Of a stretch of 40,076 nt of DNA, positions 26,342 through 33,140 are shown piece by piece (within the stretch, counting starts at the first letter, position 1; each line of letters begins with the position of its first letter). Source of the DNA: Pseudonocardiales bacterium (GTDB taxonomy: Bacteria > Actinomycetota > Actinomycetes > Mycobacteriales > Pseudonocardiaceae); NCBI GenBank assembly GCA_019247305.1, contig JAFAPC010000166.1, positions 1-40,076 of the forward strand, in the 5' to 3' direction. The notes below the pieces were generated by a model. The model made no database searches, was not told the origin of the DNA, and saw nothing but the letters and a program-made list of their open reading frames with translations. Position numbers and translations under genes: made by a program.

Positions 26342-27580
26342 ATGCCCGCGCCCGAACGCCGCACCCGGGGGGACCTGATCGCCGCGGCGGTCTTGGTGGT
26401 AGCCGTGCTCGCTACGTGGACCGCGCTGTGGTGGGCCAGTGACGCGCGACGCACCACGCTGATCACTGCCCCCGGGGACGCGACTCCAGCGATCAGAGCT
26501 GGGGCGGCGCACCTGCCAGCGGCCCTGACCAAGGCGTGGCAGGCACCAAGTCCGGCGACCCCGACCCCCGTGGTGCAGGACGGCACGGTCGTCACCGGTG
26601 CCGCCGGGATAGTGGCCGGCCGCGACCTGCGCTCTGGCGCCATCCGCTGGAGCTACCGGCGAGACCGGTCCCTGTGCACGGTGGCCGCCGCGTTCCACGA
26701 CGTCGTGGCGGTGTACCAGCGGGGCGAGACCTGCAGCGAGGCGACCGCGTTGAACTGGGCGGACGGCCGGCGCGGGCCGCAACGCACCGGTCCGCTACCA
26801 ACACCGACGCGCCTGGTCGCCGCTGGTGACCAAGCGGCCGCCAGTGGAGCGCACTACCTGGAGGTATGGCGCTCCGACCTGGTGCGAACGCTGGCCTATG
26901 GGCAGCTGCCCACCCCAGCGCAGCCCGCAACCCAGCCACGACCAGAGTGCCGGCATGGATCGATGGCACTGAACAACAGGAAACTGGCGGTGGTGGAGCA
27001 GTGTCCCGGGGAGCGCGTGCGACTCACCGTGCAACGGTCCGATCCCCCCGAGCCCGAGCGGCCCGAGGTGATCTTCAGCGTCGTGCTCCCCGGTCAGCAG
27101 GCCCAGGTCGTCACGATGAGCGGGGAGCGGGTAGCCGTGGCGCTGCCCGACCCCGCCCGGCTCATTGTGCTCGACGAGCAAGGTCAGATGGTCGCTGAGC
27201 ATCCGCTGGCCATCCCGGACGCCGACTTGCGAGGCAACCCACCCGACGGCGTGGTCGAGGTTACCAAGACTCCGACTGAGGTGTACTGGTTCACCGGCTC
27301 GGCCACGGTCGCGTTAGATACCGCTGAGCTGCGGCCACGGTGGACCAGGCCCGCCTCGCTGGGCGCCGGCTCGGACGTCGCTGGGCGGCTGCTGCTGCCC
27401 GTGCCCGGGGCGCTGGCCGTGCTCGACACCACCACCGGTCAGCAGCTCGGTGCGCTGCCGGTGGACCGAGGCGGCTACCACGGCCCGGTCGGCACCGCCA
27501 GCTCCGGCGATGTGGTGCTGGAACAACGCGGTGACACTCTTGTCGCGTTACGCGAATCGCTCGTAGGCTCCAGCCGGTGA
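26342..27580 (+). CDS. Membrane-anchored PQQ-like beta-propeller protein (Rv3212-like)
   Basis: About 412 residues from ATG 26342; open frame continues upstream inside rhlE and is not preferred. One N-terminal transmembrane segment (LIAAAVLVVAVLATWTALWW) is followed by a presumably extracytoplasmic domain with repeated blade-like stretches (GRDLRSGAIRWSY, LEVWRSDL, LIVLDEQGQMV and LAVLDTTTGQQLGALPV). The order rhlE then propeller gene is the same as in mycobacteria. The stop overlaps the next gene's GTG (GTGA). The function is unknown. Confidence 0.78.
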   Translation: MPAPERRTRGDLIAAAVLVVAVLATWTALWWASDARRTTLITAPGDATPAIRAGAAHLPAALTKAWQAPSPATPTPVVQDGTVVTGAAGIVAGRDLRSGAIRWSYRRDRSLCTVAAAFHDVVAVYQRGETCSEATALNWADGRRGPQRTGPLPTPTRLVAAGDQAAASGAHYLEVWRSDLVRTLAYGQLPTPAQPATQPRPECRHGSMALNNRKLAVVEQCPGERVRLTVQRSDPPEPERPEVIFSVVLPGQQAQVVTMSGERVAVALPDPARLIVLDEQGQMVAEHPLAIPDADLRGNPPDGVVEVTKTPTEVYWFTGSATVALDTAELRPRWTRPASLGAGSDVAGRLLLPVPGALAVLDTTTGQQLGALPVDRGGYHGPVGTASSGDVVLEQRGDTLVALRESLVGSSR

Positions 27581-28448
27581 CGGCATCACAGATCACCCCG
27601 CACAGCGCCAGCCGGGTGCAGGTGAGGGTCTCCGGTGCTCAACTGGCGGCGCTGCGAGCCGAGCCGGTGAACCCCCTCGGCGCCGTAGCCGTCCTGGTGC
27701 CCGGGTACACCGGATCCAAGGAGGACTTCGCGGCACTGCTCGACCCGCTGGTCAACGCTGGTCTCTCGGTGCTAGCGGTGGATCTACCCGGGCAGTATGA
27801 GTCCCCCGGCTCGCACCGCGAGCAGGACTATTACCCTGACCCGCTGGGCCGGATCCTGGCCGCTGTGGTGGCCGACCTCGCCGCCAGCGGAGACCGGGTA
27901 CTGCTGTTGGGGCATTCCTACGGGGGGCTGGTGGCCCGGTCTGCGGTGCTCGCCGGGGCCCCGGTGACCGGGCTGACCCTGCTGGGCTCAGGTCCAGCGG
28001 CCCTGCCCCCTGGGGAGCGCCGAACCTTGCTGGCACCACCGAGCCGGTGCTGCGCGCCGGGAGCATCGAGGCCGTCCAACGGCTGCGGGAAGCCCGGAAC
28101 GGGATCATCGAGCCACCTGAGCTCGCCGCGCTGCTGCGGGCCCGCTTCCTGCGGTCGTCGCGCGCCGGGCTGCTCGGCATGGCGAGCGGTCTGCGCACCG
28201 AACTGGACCGGGTCGCCGAGCTGGCGACAACCCTGCGCACCAGCGCTATCCCATGCCTGGTCGTTTGCGGCGAGTCCGACAACGTGTGGCCGCCATCCCT
28301 GCAGCGCGATATGGCGGGCCGATTAGGCGCCGCGATCGCGGTGATCCCCGGTGCCGCGCACTCGCCGAATACCGAGAACCCGCAGGCGTTGCTCGACGCG
28401 CTCCTGCCAACCTGGATGGGCTGGCTGGCAACTACGCTGCCGTCATGA
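27577..28448 (+). pseudogene. Alpha/beta hydrolase interrupted by a frameshift
   Basis: From GTG 27577 the first frame reads a normal hydrolase N-half: VLVPGYTGSKEDF, LAVDLPGQYES, and the nucleophile elbow LGHSYGGL with Ser114. At about 28030-28036 the family-like sequence switches to another frame (TEPVLRAGSIEAVQRLREA), which carries the acid (CGESDN) and His (PGAAHS) regions and ends at 28448. One base appears to be missing relative to an intact gene. The first frame continues as junk to 28326. It could be a true mutation or a sequencing/assembly error. The gene was translationally coupled to the propeller gene and overlaps the next ORF by ATGA. Confidence 0.8.
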
Positions 28449-28718
28449 GCAACGCCAATCGGCTCCGGTGGGTTGATGTGGAACCCCTAGGAGCCGTGAA
28501 CGGTGAGTTAAGGCAGGTGCTCGCCAGCGTCGACACCCTCCGTGGAGCATGGGAAGTCTCACTCGCGCAGACCTCTGCCGGCGAGTTCGCCGAGGCGCGG
28601 CGCCGTAGCCTCCGGCGCCACGCGATCGAGACCGGACTCATCGAACGGCTCTATGACATCGACTGGGGCGTCACCGAAGCCCTCGTAGCCGAAGGCCTCA
28701 CCGCCGAGGTAGCAGCGG
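28445..28718 (+). pseudogene. Truncated Fic-family protein, N-terminal fragment
   Basis: ATG 28445 overlaps the hydrolase stop (ATGA). About 91 codons follow, with the typical N-terminal pattern of Fic/DOC proteins: RRRSLRRHAIETGLIERLYDI, then DWGVTEALVAEGLTAEVAA. There the family sequence ends and the frame runs into a piece of response-regulator DNA in reverse orientation, stopping at 28810. The catalytic HPFxxGNG region is absent, so no AMP-transferase activity is possible. The break lies at GAGGTAGC, which also occurs at the matching place in the source gene (33236-33243). Confidence 0.72.
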
Positions 28719-28940
28719 CGCACTCCCGGGAAAGGCCCGCCGCGGCCGCCACCTCGCGGGCCGACAGCGGAGTCCGTGACTCTCGCAGGATGTCGGTAAC
28801 GAGCTCGTAGGTAGCGGGCGCGAGCCCCTTGGGCACCCCGGACGCGGAGGATCCGCGTAGCGTCTCCAGCGTTCGGTCCACCTCGTGCTGATCGGTGATC
28901 CGGCTGGCGCCTAGCCGGCTGCGGTACACCGCGTATCGCT
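28719..28940 (-). pseudogene. 222-bp duplicated fragment of the CitB-like response regulator
   Basis: This segment is the same as 33251-33472 apart from eight base differences that I count (about 96% identity), in the same orientation and 4532 bp away. It encodes the linker and part of the C-terminal HTH of the response regulator (VYRSRLGASRITDQHEVDRT, then PATYELVTDILRESRTPLSA). It lacks the receiver domain and the last ~37 codons, so it cannot make a working protein. Confidence 0.93.
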
Positions 28941-29231
28941 AAGCCCAGTTCGTTTACCTGCACTGATCATAATCTCAGCTCGTCGGATCTTTCGCCGACA
29001 TCCGATAACAATGCACCCACCACCGCACTGCCGTCGTGGCAGTCCAACCATCTCGCCGTGCTGCTCGACGCCCTGGAGGGCGTGCCCGTCACTGACGCTG
29101 AGCGCCGCACGCTGACGTGGTTGGCTGGGTTCGAGCGGCACACCGTGGACAACGTCGCGGCGCTGATCACCTGCGTCCGGAGAACCCATCCGGGTAGTCA
29201 GGCAAGATCCACCGACAGAATCAGAAATTAG
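28941..29231 (+). pseudogene. 5'-truncated small hypothetical ORF at the left edge of the cargo
   Basis: From the junction at 28941 a frame without ATG, GTG or TTG near its beginning reads TDHNLSSSDLSPTSDNNAP, then WQSNHLAVLLDALEGVPVTD and RTLTWLAGFERHTVDNVAALI, ending at TAG 29229-29231. The sequence is protein-like and resembles small actinomycete hypothetical proteins seen in accessory regions. The start codon was probably lost at the junction. The function is unknown. Confidence 0.5.
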
Positions 29232-29343
29232 GTGATCTGACCTGCGACGTTCTGCACGTGATTGATTGTGTTTGCCCAGGTCGGCTTACCAGCACCTGGC
29301 GTCCGGCAGGCCTGCGGGGGTAGCGCGTAGCCTTGAATCGCCT

Positions 29344-29386
29344 CCTCACCGATGCCCCAGAGTCGCTCCCCGGGGCATCGGTGAGG
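29344..29386. promoter_or_regulatory. 15-bp inverted repeat, likely operator, upstream of the XRE gene
   Basis: CCTCACCGATGCCCC at 29344-29358 and its exact complement at 29372-29386 are separated by 13 bases, ending 23 bp before the GTG at 29410. The right arm continues as GCATCGGTGAGGG, which recurs exactly at 30651-30663 past the gene. It may be an autoregulatory operator of the XRE protein or an RNA hairpin in its leader. Confidence 0.6.
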
Positions 29387-29409
29387 GGCTCGGTGAGAGG
29401 GGGATCTTG

Positions 29410-30606
29410 GTGGACGTTGATGAGGACGCGCGCATGATGGGCCGGCGGGTGCGGCGGATTCGTAAGTCCCGGCGTAAGTCGCTGGTGGTGCTCGCGGGCC
29501 TGACCGGGATGAGCATTGCGACCCTGAGCCGGATCGAGAACGGCCTACGCGCCCTGGACCGCCACTCAGAGATTGTGGCCCTAGCCGCTGCGCTGGAGAT
29601 TTCACCCTCAGAGCTGATGAAAGTGCCGGTACCTGCGCCGGGCAATGGGCAGACGGATTCCGCTACTGAGGCGGTACGCCGCGCCCTGCAAGCGGTGAGC
29701 CATCAGCTACCCGGAGGGCAGGTGCTCCCCGTAGAGACGTTGCGCGCCAGGGTCGCGGCACTGGCAGAGGCGCACTATCGCTGTGATCGTCCCGGCGAGG
29801 TGGGGGCAGCACTGCCCGCGCTGATCCGGGATCTGCACAGCTCGATCATGGCCGGGCGGGACGTCGCCGAGTTGCTCGGACTGGCGATAGAGCTGCACAC
29901 CCAGGTCACTGTGGGGTGGTTACGGGTGGTCGGTGCCCCGCTGGATCTGCGCTGGGACGCCGCCGTGCTGGCCCGCAACGCCGCCCAGCAGCTGGACACG
30001 CCGACTGCGCTGGGTGTGGCGGTGTGGGGTGGGCTGTACGTGTTGATCGGCACGGGAAACTTCGACCTGGCGCTCGCCGGGCTGGACGCCCTGACGGTGC
30101 CCACCAACACCCCTGAGTCGATGCAGGTCGCGGGCACACTTGCGCTGTCCCGATCACTGCTGGCAGCGGTGGATTCCCGCCCAGGGGACGTCGAGGCCCC
30201 ATTCCAGCAGGCCGTGGAACTCGCCGAACGCACCGGCGAAGGCAACGCCTACGGCATGGGCTTTGGACCCACCAACGTCGGCCTGTGGCGCATGTTCAGC
30301 TTGCTCGACGGCTGCGACTACGAGCAGGCCGTGCGTGTCGGAGATGGGCTGCACCCAGAGGTGTATCTCCCTCGCCTGGTCCAGGCTGACTACTGGGTCG
30401 ACTACGGTCGCGCGCTGGCGAGAGTCCGGGGACGCCGCGATGAGGCGGTCGTGGCTTTTCTGCGGGCCGAGAAGATCTCCCCGCACCGGCTCCTCCGGGA
30501 TCCGTTCGCCGCGGATGTGATCGCGGAACTGCTCGCCCGGTTCCGCCGACAAGCGGTAAGCCGGGAGCTACGAAGGATGGCCTACCGGGCTGGTCTGCCC
30601 GTTTAG
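29410..30606 (+). CDS. XRE-family transcriptional regulator of the accessory cargo
   Basis: 398 residues from GTG 29410, with GAGAGGGGGA a few bases upstream. HTH in residues ~8-65 (MGRRVRRIRKSRRKSLVVLAG, then MSIATLSRIENGLRALDRHS, ending with EISPSELM). The remainder is helical and TPR-like (LRARVAALAEAHYRCDRPGEV, PFQQAVELAERTGEGNAYGM, and YWVDYGRALARVRGRRDEAV). The gene is bracketed by GCATCGGTGAGGG at 29375 and 30651. It is the best candidate regulator for the five-gene operon downstream. The ligand is unknown. The frame is open to 29266, but the upstream part contains the inverted repeat. Confidence 0.85.
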   Translation: MDVDEDARMMGRRVRRIRKSRRKSLVVLAGLTGMSIATLSRIENGLRALDRHSEIVALAAALEISPSELMKVPVPAPGNGQTDSATEAVRRALQAVSHQLPGGQVLPVETLRARVAALAEAHYRCDRPGEVGAALPALIRDLHSSIMAGRDVAELLGLAIELHTQVTVGWLRVVGAPLDLRWDAAVLARNAAQQLDTPTALGVAVWGGLYVLIGTGNFDLALAGLDALTVPTNTPESMQVAGTLALSRSLLAAVDSRPGDVEAPFQQAVELAERTGEGNAYGMGFGPTNVGLWRMFSLLDGCDYEQAVRVGDGLHPEVYLPRLVQADYWVDYGRALARVRGRRDEAVVAFLRAEKISPHRLLRDPFAADVIAELLARFRRQAVSRELRRMAYRAGLPV

Positions 30607-30610
30607 CCCC

Positions 30611-30632
30611 CTGCGGACGGCTTTTACCGCAG
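30611..30632 (+). terminator. Weak hairpin after the XRE gene
   Basis: CTGCGG (30611-30616) pairs with CCGCAG (30627-30632) four bases after the stop codon, with a loop containing TTTTA. The stem is only six base pairs and has no T-tail, so terminator function is doubtful. Confidence 0.25.
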
Positions 30633-30650
30633 TGTAAAGCTCTCGCCTGC

Positions 30651-30663
30651 GCATCGGTGAGGG
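30651..30663 (+). repeat. Downstream copy of GCATCGGTGAGGG flanking the XRE gene
   Basis: The 13-base sequence is identical to 29375-29387 and in the same orientation, so the XRE gene lies between direct repeats 1276 bp apart. It may be a second regulator half-site or a cassette boundary. Confidence 0.7.
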
Positions 30664-30713
30664 TTACCGGTCATGGGCGCAACTACCGCAGCTCCCGGGA
30701 GTTCCGGGCGGTC

Positions 30714-30911
30714 TTACTCGTCGCGTTGGCAGCGGTCTTTGAGCTGCTGGCGTAGCTCCCCGATGTCCCACCGGGCGTGTCCTCCGGCGGTGACCACAGC
30801 TGGGGTGACGAGTCCGTGGTGCCACCAGCGCACGAGCGTTCCCCGGTCGATGCCCAGCTCGCGCGCGGCGACGCCGGGAGCGACGAGTGCGGCCACGGTT
30901 ACGACGATCAC
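30714..30911 (-). CDS. Small MerR/excisionase-like HTH protein
   Basis: 65 residues from GTG 30911; the frame continues upstream to 31103 but that overlaps the hairpin and the divergent gene. The core VAALVAPGVAARELGIDRGTLVRWWHHGLVTPAVVTAGGHARWDIGE region shows the MerR-type pattern: HTH, then G-L-V-x-P and a G-H-A-R-W wing (normally GGHRRY). Such proteins act as Xis-like architectural factors or small regulators in mobile and accessory loci. It is divergent from the five-gene operon, so it may control the 120-bp region between them. No clear ribosome-binding site is seen. Confidence 0.6.
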   Translation of the reverse strand: MIVVTVAALVAPGVAARELGIDRGTLVRWWHHGLVTPAVVTAGGHARWDIGELRQQLKDRCQRDE

Positions 30912-30961
30912 TGACGAGCGCTGCGGATCCCTCTGAGCCGCCACGGTTGACCCCGAGAGGC

Positions 30962-30997
30962 GGCCCCGCCGGGTGCTAGGGACACCACGGCGGGGCC
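30962..30997 (+). promoter_or_regulatory. Strong hairpin in the leader of the five-gene operon
   Basis: A 14-bp stem with a single bulged A (987) and the 7-base loop CTAGGGA: 10 pairs from 30962-30971 with 30988-30997, then four more inside. It ends 34 bp before the ATG at 31032 and is not followed by a T-run. It could be a transcription attenuator or an mRNA-stabilising hairpin for the operon, or a terminator for a transcript reading in from outside. Confidence 0.6.
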
Positions 30998-31031
30998 TTG
31001 ATCCCAGACCTGACGAGGAGGTCAAGGACCC

Positions 31032-31334
31032 ATGACTGACAGTAGCCAGCCGGATGACCCCCCTGGCAGCCCGCCACCGGGTGAGCTGCGGGTGCTGGTG
31101 CATCTGCTAGCGGCGGATGGCCTACTCAGTAGCGAGTGGGGCCTGCACTCGCGCCGGGCTTATTGGGCCGTGTGCGGGGAGATGGTCGCCGACGCGGACC
31201 TGCCGCACGCTATCTGCATCTGCCCGGACGACTGCGACTGCGAGCCGTATTACTGCCCGGCGTGCCTGCGACAGGCCACCGTGTGCAACACGGAAACGGA
31301 CGCGCGGATCGCGGCTGCGGGTGGCGTGTCATGA
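31032..31334 (+). CDS. Cys-rich small protein of unknown function, gene 1 of the overlapping operon
   Basis: 100 residues. The N-terminal ~20 residues are polar and Pro-rich. LRVLVHLLAADGLLSSEWGLH and AYWAVCGEMVADADLP follow. The C-terminal cysteine cluster, ICICPDDCDCEPYYCPACL and then TVC, has eight cysteines in about 29 residues and suggests a zinc-binding knuckle. ATG 31032 follows GAGGAGGTCAAGG. The stop overlaps the next ATG. I do not recognise the family. It is similar in style to the third gene of the operon (XAVCG followed by a C-P-A-C-L knuckle), so the two may be paralogues. Confidence 0.72.
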   Translation: MTDSSQPDDPPGSPPPGELRVLVHLLAADGLLSSEWGLHSRRAYWAVCGEMVADADLPHAICICPDDCDCEPYYCPACLRQATVCNTETDARIAAAGGVS

Positions 31335-31618
31335 GCAGCAAGCACCGCAAGCCGCCGTGGTGGCGTCTCGGTGCACTGTGGCGGCGTCTGAGGGGTCGAG
31401 GACATCCGGTGAGTCCGCCCCCACCGCACCTGATCCCGATCGTTGACGGCAGCACCGGATGGGAGCACCTGGCCACCGGCGAGGCCTTCGAGCAGGGTCT
31501 GCGGGAGCACACCGGGCGCTACACGGTGTTGTGTGGGCTCCAGATCAACGTGGCCAGCATGGTCAACCCACCCGATTGGCCCTGCCAACCCTGCCATGAG
31601 TTGGGGGGCCGCGCATGA
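31331..31618 (+). CDS. Small basic protein of unknown function, gene 2 of the overlapping operon
   Basis: 95 residues from ATG 31331, which overlaps the previous stop (ATGA). The N-terminus is strongly basic (KHRKPPWWRLGALWRRLRGRG) and could bind nucleic acid or membrane. The C-terminal half reads GWEHLATGEAFEQGLREHTG, then YTVLCGLQI and DWPCQPCHEL, ending in another C-x2-C pair. The VLCG plus C-x2-C pattern echoes the neighbouring gene products. No known family is recognised. Confidence 0.68.
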   Translation: MSSKHRKPPWWRLGALWRRLRGRGHPVSPPPPHLIPIVDGSTGWEHLATGEAFEQGLREHTGRYTVLCGLQINVASMVNPPDWPCQPCHELGGRA

Positions 31619-32013
31619 GCACACCCGAGCCACCACCAGCTGAGCTGGCCTGGTATGTGCGGTCACTCGCTCCCCGGGACGTGCACCGCGGCGTGTTCAC
31701 TGAGGGCAGCGTCCACGCGGTCTGCGGCACCAAATTCTTCCCCCAACGGGATCCCGACTCGGATCACGTTCGGTGCATTCGGCTGCCCCAGGGCGGGCAG
31801 GTCTGTCCGGCGTGTCTGGCGCAGGCGAACGGGCAGGTCGTGGTGATTCCCGCGACGTGCTCCCGACACCCGGACGCGACCGGGGTCTTGGAGCTGGTGG
31901 TGCGGGGGCTGGGGGATGGGCGGATCGAGCTGGAGGCCCATCCCGGGGATGGGTGCGTGCTCACGGTGGACGCCGCCCTCGTTCTCGATGTTCTGGGGAC
32001 GTGGCTGGGATGA
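31615..32013 (+). CDS. Zinc-knuckle-like small protein of unknown function, gene 3 of the overlapping operon
   Basis: 132 residues from ATG 31615 (ATGA overlap with gene 2). Visible features: AWYVRSLAPRDVHRGVF; SVHAVCGTKFFPQRD; C-x2-C knuckle QVCPACLAQANG; and a C-terminal beta-rich part (LELVVRGLGDGRIELEAHPG, then VLTVDAALVLDVLGTWLG). The AVCG...CPACL layout matches gene 1 and partly gene 2. It is probably a metal-binding fold; function unknown. Its stop overlaps gene 4. Confidence 0.7.
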   Translation: MSTPEPPPAELAWYVRSLAPRDVHRGVFTEGSVHAVCGTKFFPQRDPDSDHVRCIRLPQGGQVCPACLAQANGQVVVIPATCSRHPDATGVLELVVRGLGDGRIELEAHPGDGCVLTVDAALVLDVLGTWLG

Positions 32014-32618
32014 GCGGCACTGCGATGACGGTGGGCTGGGTTGATCTGCGGGACGCCGCGCTGGGCGCCACGCGCCGGGGCTGGTCGGTGGTGCCGGGCA
32101 CGTTCCTGGGTTCTGATCGGCGCTGGCACGGCCGGGACGAGCCGGACAGGCTCGGCCCGATCTGGGACAGCTGGCGGGACACCCCCATCACCGACCCCGC
32201 CCACGCTCAAGAGATCTGGAGTCGGCAGCCCTACGGCGTGTTGCTGGTGTGCGGACGGGGGGTGGATGTCCTCGAACTGCCGCACCGGGTGTTTGGGCTG
32301 CTGCCCGCCCCGGAGGTGCCGCAGGTCCCGGTCGCCGCGACGGCGGCGCCACCCCGGCGGTGGCTGCTGTTCACCGCGACCGGCTCCGGTGCCCTCTCCG
32401 GCGAACTAGCCCGGGTGCGGGTGCGGCTGCACACCGCGGGATCGTGGGTGGCGTTGCCTCCTACGGCTGTGGAGTTCCTGTCCCCGCAGCGGTGGCTCGA
32501 GCCACCCCAGAACCCCAGCACTCGGCGGCTGCGCACGACGGATGAGGTGCAGCATGGGCTGCTCACCCTGCTGTTGCGCTCCAGGCCCTGCGGGGGAGCC
32601 GACGATGACGAGAAGTAG
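32010..32618 (+). CDS. Degenerate PrimPol-like protein, gene 4 of the overlapping operon
   Basis: 202 residues from ATG 32010 (ATGA overlap). The layout resembles the N-terminal domain of actinobacterial bifunctional DNA primase/polymerases: LRDAALGATRRGWSVVPGTFL, then W-x-TPITDPAHAQEIWSRQPYG, then LLVCGRGVDVLELPHRVFG, and later WLLFTATGSG and GSWVALPPT. In active enzymes the VLDVD-like strand carries catalytic aspartates; here it reads DVLELP, so catalysis is doubtful. It could be a DNA- or nucleotide-binding derivative. Similar short proteins occur in actinomycete accessory clusters. Confidence 0.7.
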   Translation: MSGTAMTVGWVDLRDAALGATRRGWSVVPGTFLGSDRRWHGRDEPDRLGPIWDSWRDTPITDPAHAQEIWSRQPYGVLLVCGRGVDVLELPHRVFGLLPAPEVPQVPVAATAAPPRRWLLFTATGSGALSGELARVRVRLHTAGSWVALPPTAVEFLSPQRWLEPPQNPSTRRLRTTDEVQHGLLTLLLRSRPCGGADDDEK

Positions 32619-32853
32619 TGCTGCTCGCGCGGGGTCTCGGCACCGGGTCCCGTCCCGACGGGGCCGGCAGGAGGGTGCGGGGGAGGTGGTCACGGTGGCG
32701 CAGCTGCTGAGCCGCAACCAGGGCCAGCTGTTCGGGGAGCGGCCGTTGTGGTGTCGGCTAGCCTGGTACCGGCCTCGGTACGCCCCGCCACCGAGGCGTA
32801 TCACGGTGATTCCCCGGCCCCGTACCCCCCAGGACCAGCGCCTGCGCTGTTAA
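32605..32853 (+). CDS. Small basic protein of unknown function, gene 5 of the overlapping operon
   Basis: 82 residues from ATG 32605, overlapping gene 4 by 14 bases, with GGGGGAGCC upstream. It is Arg-rich at both ends (SAARAGSRHRVPSRRGRQ and YRPRYAPPPRRITVIPRPR) with a short core VTVAQLLSRNQGQLFGERP. The high charge suggests nucleic-acid binding. No family is recognised. The short length and low complexity make it less certain than genes 1-4. Confidence 0.55.
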   Translation: MTRSSAARAGSRHRVPSRRGRQEGAGEVVTVAQLLSRNQGQLFGERPLWCRLAWYRPRYAPPPRRITVIPRPRTPQDQRLRC

Positions 32854-32873
32854 GGCTCCGCGCTGCGGGTTCT

Positions 32874-32896
32874 GGGGCTGGGATCTGCCCAGCCCC
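32874..32896 (+). terminator. Hairpin after the five-gene operon
   Basis: GGGGCTGGG (32874-32882) and CCCAGCCCC (32888-32896) form a perfect 9-bp GC-rich stem with a 5-base loop, 20 bases after the last stop. There is no T-tail, as is common for actinobacterial terminators. Confidence 0.6.
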
Positions 32897-32966
32897 CCGC
32901 GGTGCGCTCACCGGACCGAACTCCCTCCTCCCACCTGCAACGGGGGTTCGGTCCGGGTGTGAGAAA

Positions 32967-33013
32967 CCAGGAGGCCCCGTCCCGCTGCCCCCCTCGGTGG
33001 TGGGGCCTCCTGG
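32967..33013. repeat. 12-bp inverted repeat near the right edge of the cargo
   Basis: CCAGGAGGCCCC (32967-32978) is exactly complementary to 33002-33013, with a 23-base loop. It lies between the operon terminator and the duplicated control region. The 250 bp around it hold no convincing gene. It could be a second terminator or part of a junction structure. Confidence 0.6.
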
Positions 33014-33040
33014 GCAAACCTCATGCCAGCCAGCAGAGGG

Positions 33041-33109
33041 TCGTCGCACGGAGCCAGCAGGCGCAACCATCACTTTCCGTGCGACCAAAAAGACCACAAC
33101 GCTGACGGG
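33041..33109. repeat. 69-bp displaced copy of the transporter/kinase control region
   Basis: It matches 35086-35154 in the same orientation with four differences that I count, three of them adjacent, where the original ATG (35122-35124) is replaced by CGT. It lies 31 bp past the end of the response-regulator gene, where no promoter for these genes is expected, so it is a duplication remnant. Confidence 0.92.
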
Positions 33110-33140
33110 GCGCAGTGCGGGCGGCGTGGACGTCGTCCGG

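Noticed and set aside
28651..28929. A working small response regulator or HTH gene
   Set aside because: It is a partial copy of 33251-33472 lacking the receiver domain and the C-terminal end.
28941..33040. Integrative element with its own integrase
   Set aside because: An Xis-like HTH gene is present, but no recombinase, replication initiator, transfer gene or clear att sites were seen in the cargo.
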